In this document: positions 62,291 through 64,000 of the stretch, in pieces
Layout: each line of letters opens with the position of its first letter
Numbering within the stretch: position 1 is the stretch's first letter
Assembly (NCBI RefSeq): GCF_014931715.1
Contig: NZ_CP063164.1
Span: forward strand, 310,001-374,000
DNA length: 64,000 nucleotides
DNA from: Sulfurovum indicum
Lineage (GTDB): Bacteria > Campylobacterota > Campylobacteria > Campylobacterales > Sulfurovaceae
Reading direction: 5' to 3'
Program-made: the position numbers and the translations under genes
Notes under the pieces: generated by a model
The model's input: the letters and a program-made list of their open reading frames with translations, nothing else
The model's database searches: none
Told to the model about the DNA's origin: nothing

Positions 62291-62590
62291 ATGCCAAAGT
62301 TTGAAGAAGAATTAGATGTTGCTTTAGAACTGCAGGAACCACAACTTTTTAAAGTGCTGCTGCACAATGATGATTATACAAGTATGGATTTTGTGGTAGA
62401 GGTATTGATGGGGATCTTTCATAAGACACACAGCCAGGCAGAGCAGATCATGTTACAGATCCATGAAAAGGGAAAAGCGATCTGTGGGGTATATACCTAC
62501 GAGATTGCACAGATGAAGGTTGAGCAGGTAAAAGAGCTCGCCAAGCAGAATGAATTCCCTCTTCTTGCAACAATGGAAGAGGATGCATGA
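62291..62590 (+). CDS. clpS: ATP-dependent Clp protease adaptor ClpS
   Basis: A 99-residue adaptor: LHNDDYTSMDFVVEVLMGIFHKTHSQAEQIMLQIHEKGKAICGVYTYEIAQMKVEQV is the standard ClpS core that binds N-degrons and docks on ClpA, encoded 19 bp downstream. Confidence 0.95.
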   Translation: MPKFEEELDVALELQEPQLFKVLLHNDDYTSMDFVVEVLMGIFHKTHSQAEQIMLQIHEKGKAICGVYTYEIAQMKVEQVKELAKQNEFPLLATMEEDA

Positions 62591-62609
62591 AAGAATGAAA
62601 GGTATATAA

Positions 62610-64000
62610 ATGATCAGTGTAGCATTGAATGATGTATTTAAAGAGGCGGTAAGCTATGCCAAAGAGAACCGTCATGAGTATTTGACCGTAGAACATGTTT
62701 TCCTAGCGATCGTACGGTCGGAAAAAGGAAAAGATATTTTAGAGACACTGGGTGCAGATATAGCTAGGCTTGAAAAAGGAATAGTTGAGCATATACATAA
62801 AACGATTCCGACACTCAAAGAGGCTGTAGAGCCTTTTGAGACAGTCGCACTTTCACGTGCCATCAACGATATGATGACTCATATCCATTCGGCAGGACGT
62901 ACCGAAGCAAAGGTAGGAGATATGCTTGCATCCATTTTTATGCAGGAACACTCCTATGCGGTCTATCTGATGAAAAAAGAGGGGATCGCACGTATAGATA
63001 TCCTGGAAGTGATCTCACACAACCATACGGAGGAGGGTGCTCCTTCCAAACAGAGTGAGAAAGAGGAGACACTGCTTGAACAGTTTACGATAGAACTTGT
63101 TTCCCTGGCAAAGACCGGTAAGATCGATCCGGTGATAGGACGGGTTGATGAGATAAATCGTGTAATGCAGACACTGTGTCGCCGCAAAAAGAACAATCCT
63201 TTACTGGTAGGAGAACCGGGGGTCGGTAAAACAGCGATCGCTGAAGGGTTGGCGCTTAAGATCTCTGAGGATGAGGTCCCTGATGTACTAAAAAACTCAA
63301 AAGTCTATGCGCTGGACATGGGAGCGCTTGTCGCGGGTACCAAATACAGGGGTGATTTTGAGAAGCGACTCAAGGGGATCATTAAGGAGCTTACGGTACA
63401 GAAGGATGCCATTCTCTTCATTGATGAGATCCATACAATGGTTGGTGCGGGTGCGACCAGCGGAGGAAGTATGGATGCCAGCAACCTGCTTAAGCCTGCA
63501 CTTGCACGAGGAGAACTCAAGTGTATTGGTGCGACAACTTATGGTGAGTTCAGGAATTTTTTTGACAAAGACAAAGCACTCAGCCGCCGTTTTGCGAAGA
63601 TCGATGTGGAAGAGCCAAGCATTGAGGATACCTTTACGATCCTCAAAGGAGTCCAGCACAAATATGAGAATTTTCATAAGATCAATTTTACCGATGAAGC
63701 ATTGCAGAGTGCCATTGACCTTTCCGTAAAGTATCTGCATGACCGTTTCCTGCCGGATAAGGCAATGGATATTATTGATGAAGTAGGGGCCCATTTTATG
63801 CTTCGTGGAAAAGAGGGGGTTGACGTCACGCCAAAAGATATTGAAGAGAGTGTAGCAAAGATGATGAAGCTGCCTTCAACGGTCATCGGAACGGATGATA
63901 CGAAGAAGCTCAAGAATCTTGAAAAAGATCTCAGAGCGCATATTATCGGGCAGGATGAAGCGATTTATGTACTGTCAGCAGCGATCAAACGTTCGTATGC
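62610..64000 (+). CDS. clpA: ATP-dependent Clp protease ATP-binding subunit ClpA, partial
   Basis: The first 463 codons of ClpA; the gene runs off the right edge. The N-domain (two Clp_N repeats, [30 protein letters not shown]...) is followed by the first AAA+ module with Walker [26 protein letters not shown] and the [17 protein letters not shown] sensor region. It unfolds substrates for ClpP, including tmRNA-tagged proteins. It is co-transcribed with clpS. Confidence 0.96.
   Translation, partial: MISVALNDVFKEAVSYAKENRHEYLTVEHVFLAIVRSEKGKDILETLGADIARLEKGIVEHIHKTIPTLKEAVEPFETVALSRAINDMMTHIHSAGRTEAKVGDMLASIFMQEHSYAVYLMKKEGIARIDILEVISHNHTEEGAPSKQSEKEETLLEQFTIELVSLAKTGKIDPVIGRVDEINRVMQTLCRRKKNNPLLVGEPGVGKTAIAEGLALKISEDEVPDVLKNSKVYALDMGALVAGTKYRGDFEKRLKGIIKELTVQKDAILFIDEIHTMVGAGATSGGSMDASNLLKPALARGELKCIGATTYGEFRNFFDKDKALSRRFAKIDVEEPSIEDTFTILKGVQHKYENFHKINFTDEALQSAIDLSVKYLHDRFLPDKAMDIIDEVGAHFMLRGKEGVDVTPKDIEESVAKMMKLPSTVIGTDDTKKLKNLEKDLRAHIIGQDEAIYVLSAAIKRSY

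Overview
The window looks like chromosomal DNA of a campylobacterotal bacterium (former Epsilonproteobacteria), most like the Sulfurovum/Sulfurimonas group. This rests on family resemblance: a PgbA-N-like protein, a Csd3-type M23 peptidase, an ArsRS-like two-component pair, the tmRNA tag ANNTDYRPAYAVA and compact mixed-strand operons. No rRNA, tRNA, CRISPR array or intact insertion sequence was found.

Layout. 0-1.4 kb: end of a surface-polysaccharide locus (partial Gfo/Idh/MocA oxidoreductase and a GT2 glycosyltransferase). 1.7-9.1 kb: two pseudopilins, priA, a four-helix-bundle protein, ispG, dnaB and a comEC-type channel. 9.1-20.8 kb: YihY, glcD, a PgbA-N-like protein, M23 peptidase, Nudix, a two-component system with two envelope proteins, a large lipoprotein, a truncated globin and aguBA (agmatine to putrescine). 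20.9-27.9 kb: a small membrane protein, alr, tmRNA, a molybdate operon (modE-modA-mop-modB-modC), cmoM and a diguanylate cyclase. 28-33 kb: two large 2-hydroxyacyl-CoA-dehydratase/activase-type proteins. 33-46.2 kb: housekeeping genes (lgt, trpA, panB, ruvB, an AI-2E transporter, ArsRS-like pair, GlcF-like, hemN, argF, hemB, ribA). 56.6-64 kb: rsmG, small conserved genes, rhomboid, pabB, pyrB, bioD, clpS and the start of clpA.

The most interesting region is 46.3-56.6 kb. Two nearly identical class-I c-di-GMP (GEMM-like) aptamers lie in tandem before a run of closely packed genes: a LamG-domain secreted protein, a lipoprotein, a 68-residue twin-arginine peptide, an HPr-kinase-like kinase, an ABC exporter, a lasso-peptide B2 leader peptidase, a second kinase, an asparagine-synthetase-like lasso cyclase and a 43-codon precursor. 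A PqqD-like B1 protein follows after a 464-bp gap. This reads as a lasso-peptide pathway with two tailoring kinases, possibly under c-di-GMP control and linked to a surface-adhesion protein. The precursor has a possible promoter of its own inside the cyclase gene.

A second theme is repeated DNA. Many intergenic gaps carry arrays with 7-bp periodicity (GTGAATA-like), often joined through a GGTATGC-like junction to perfect palindromes with a 3-nt loop. A 76-bp REPIN-like doublet sits in frame inside priA. Other oddities are a response regulator that seems to start at ATT, and two genes (alr, ribA) whose ATG lies 6 nt after a perfect TATAAT, suggesting leaderless mRNAs.
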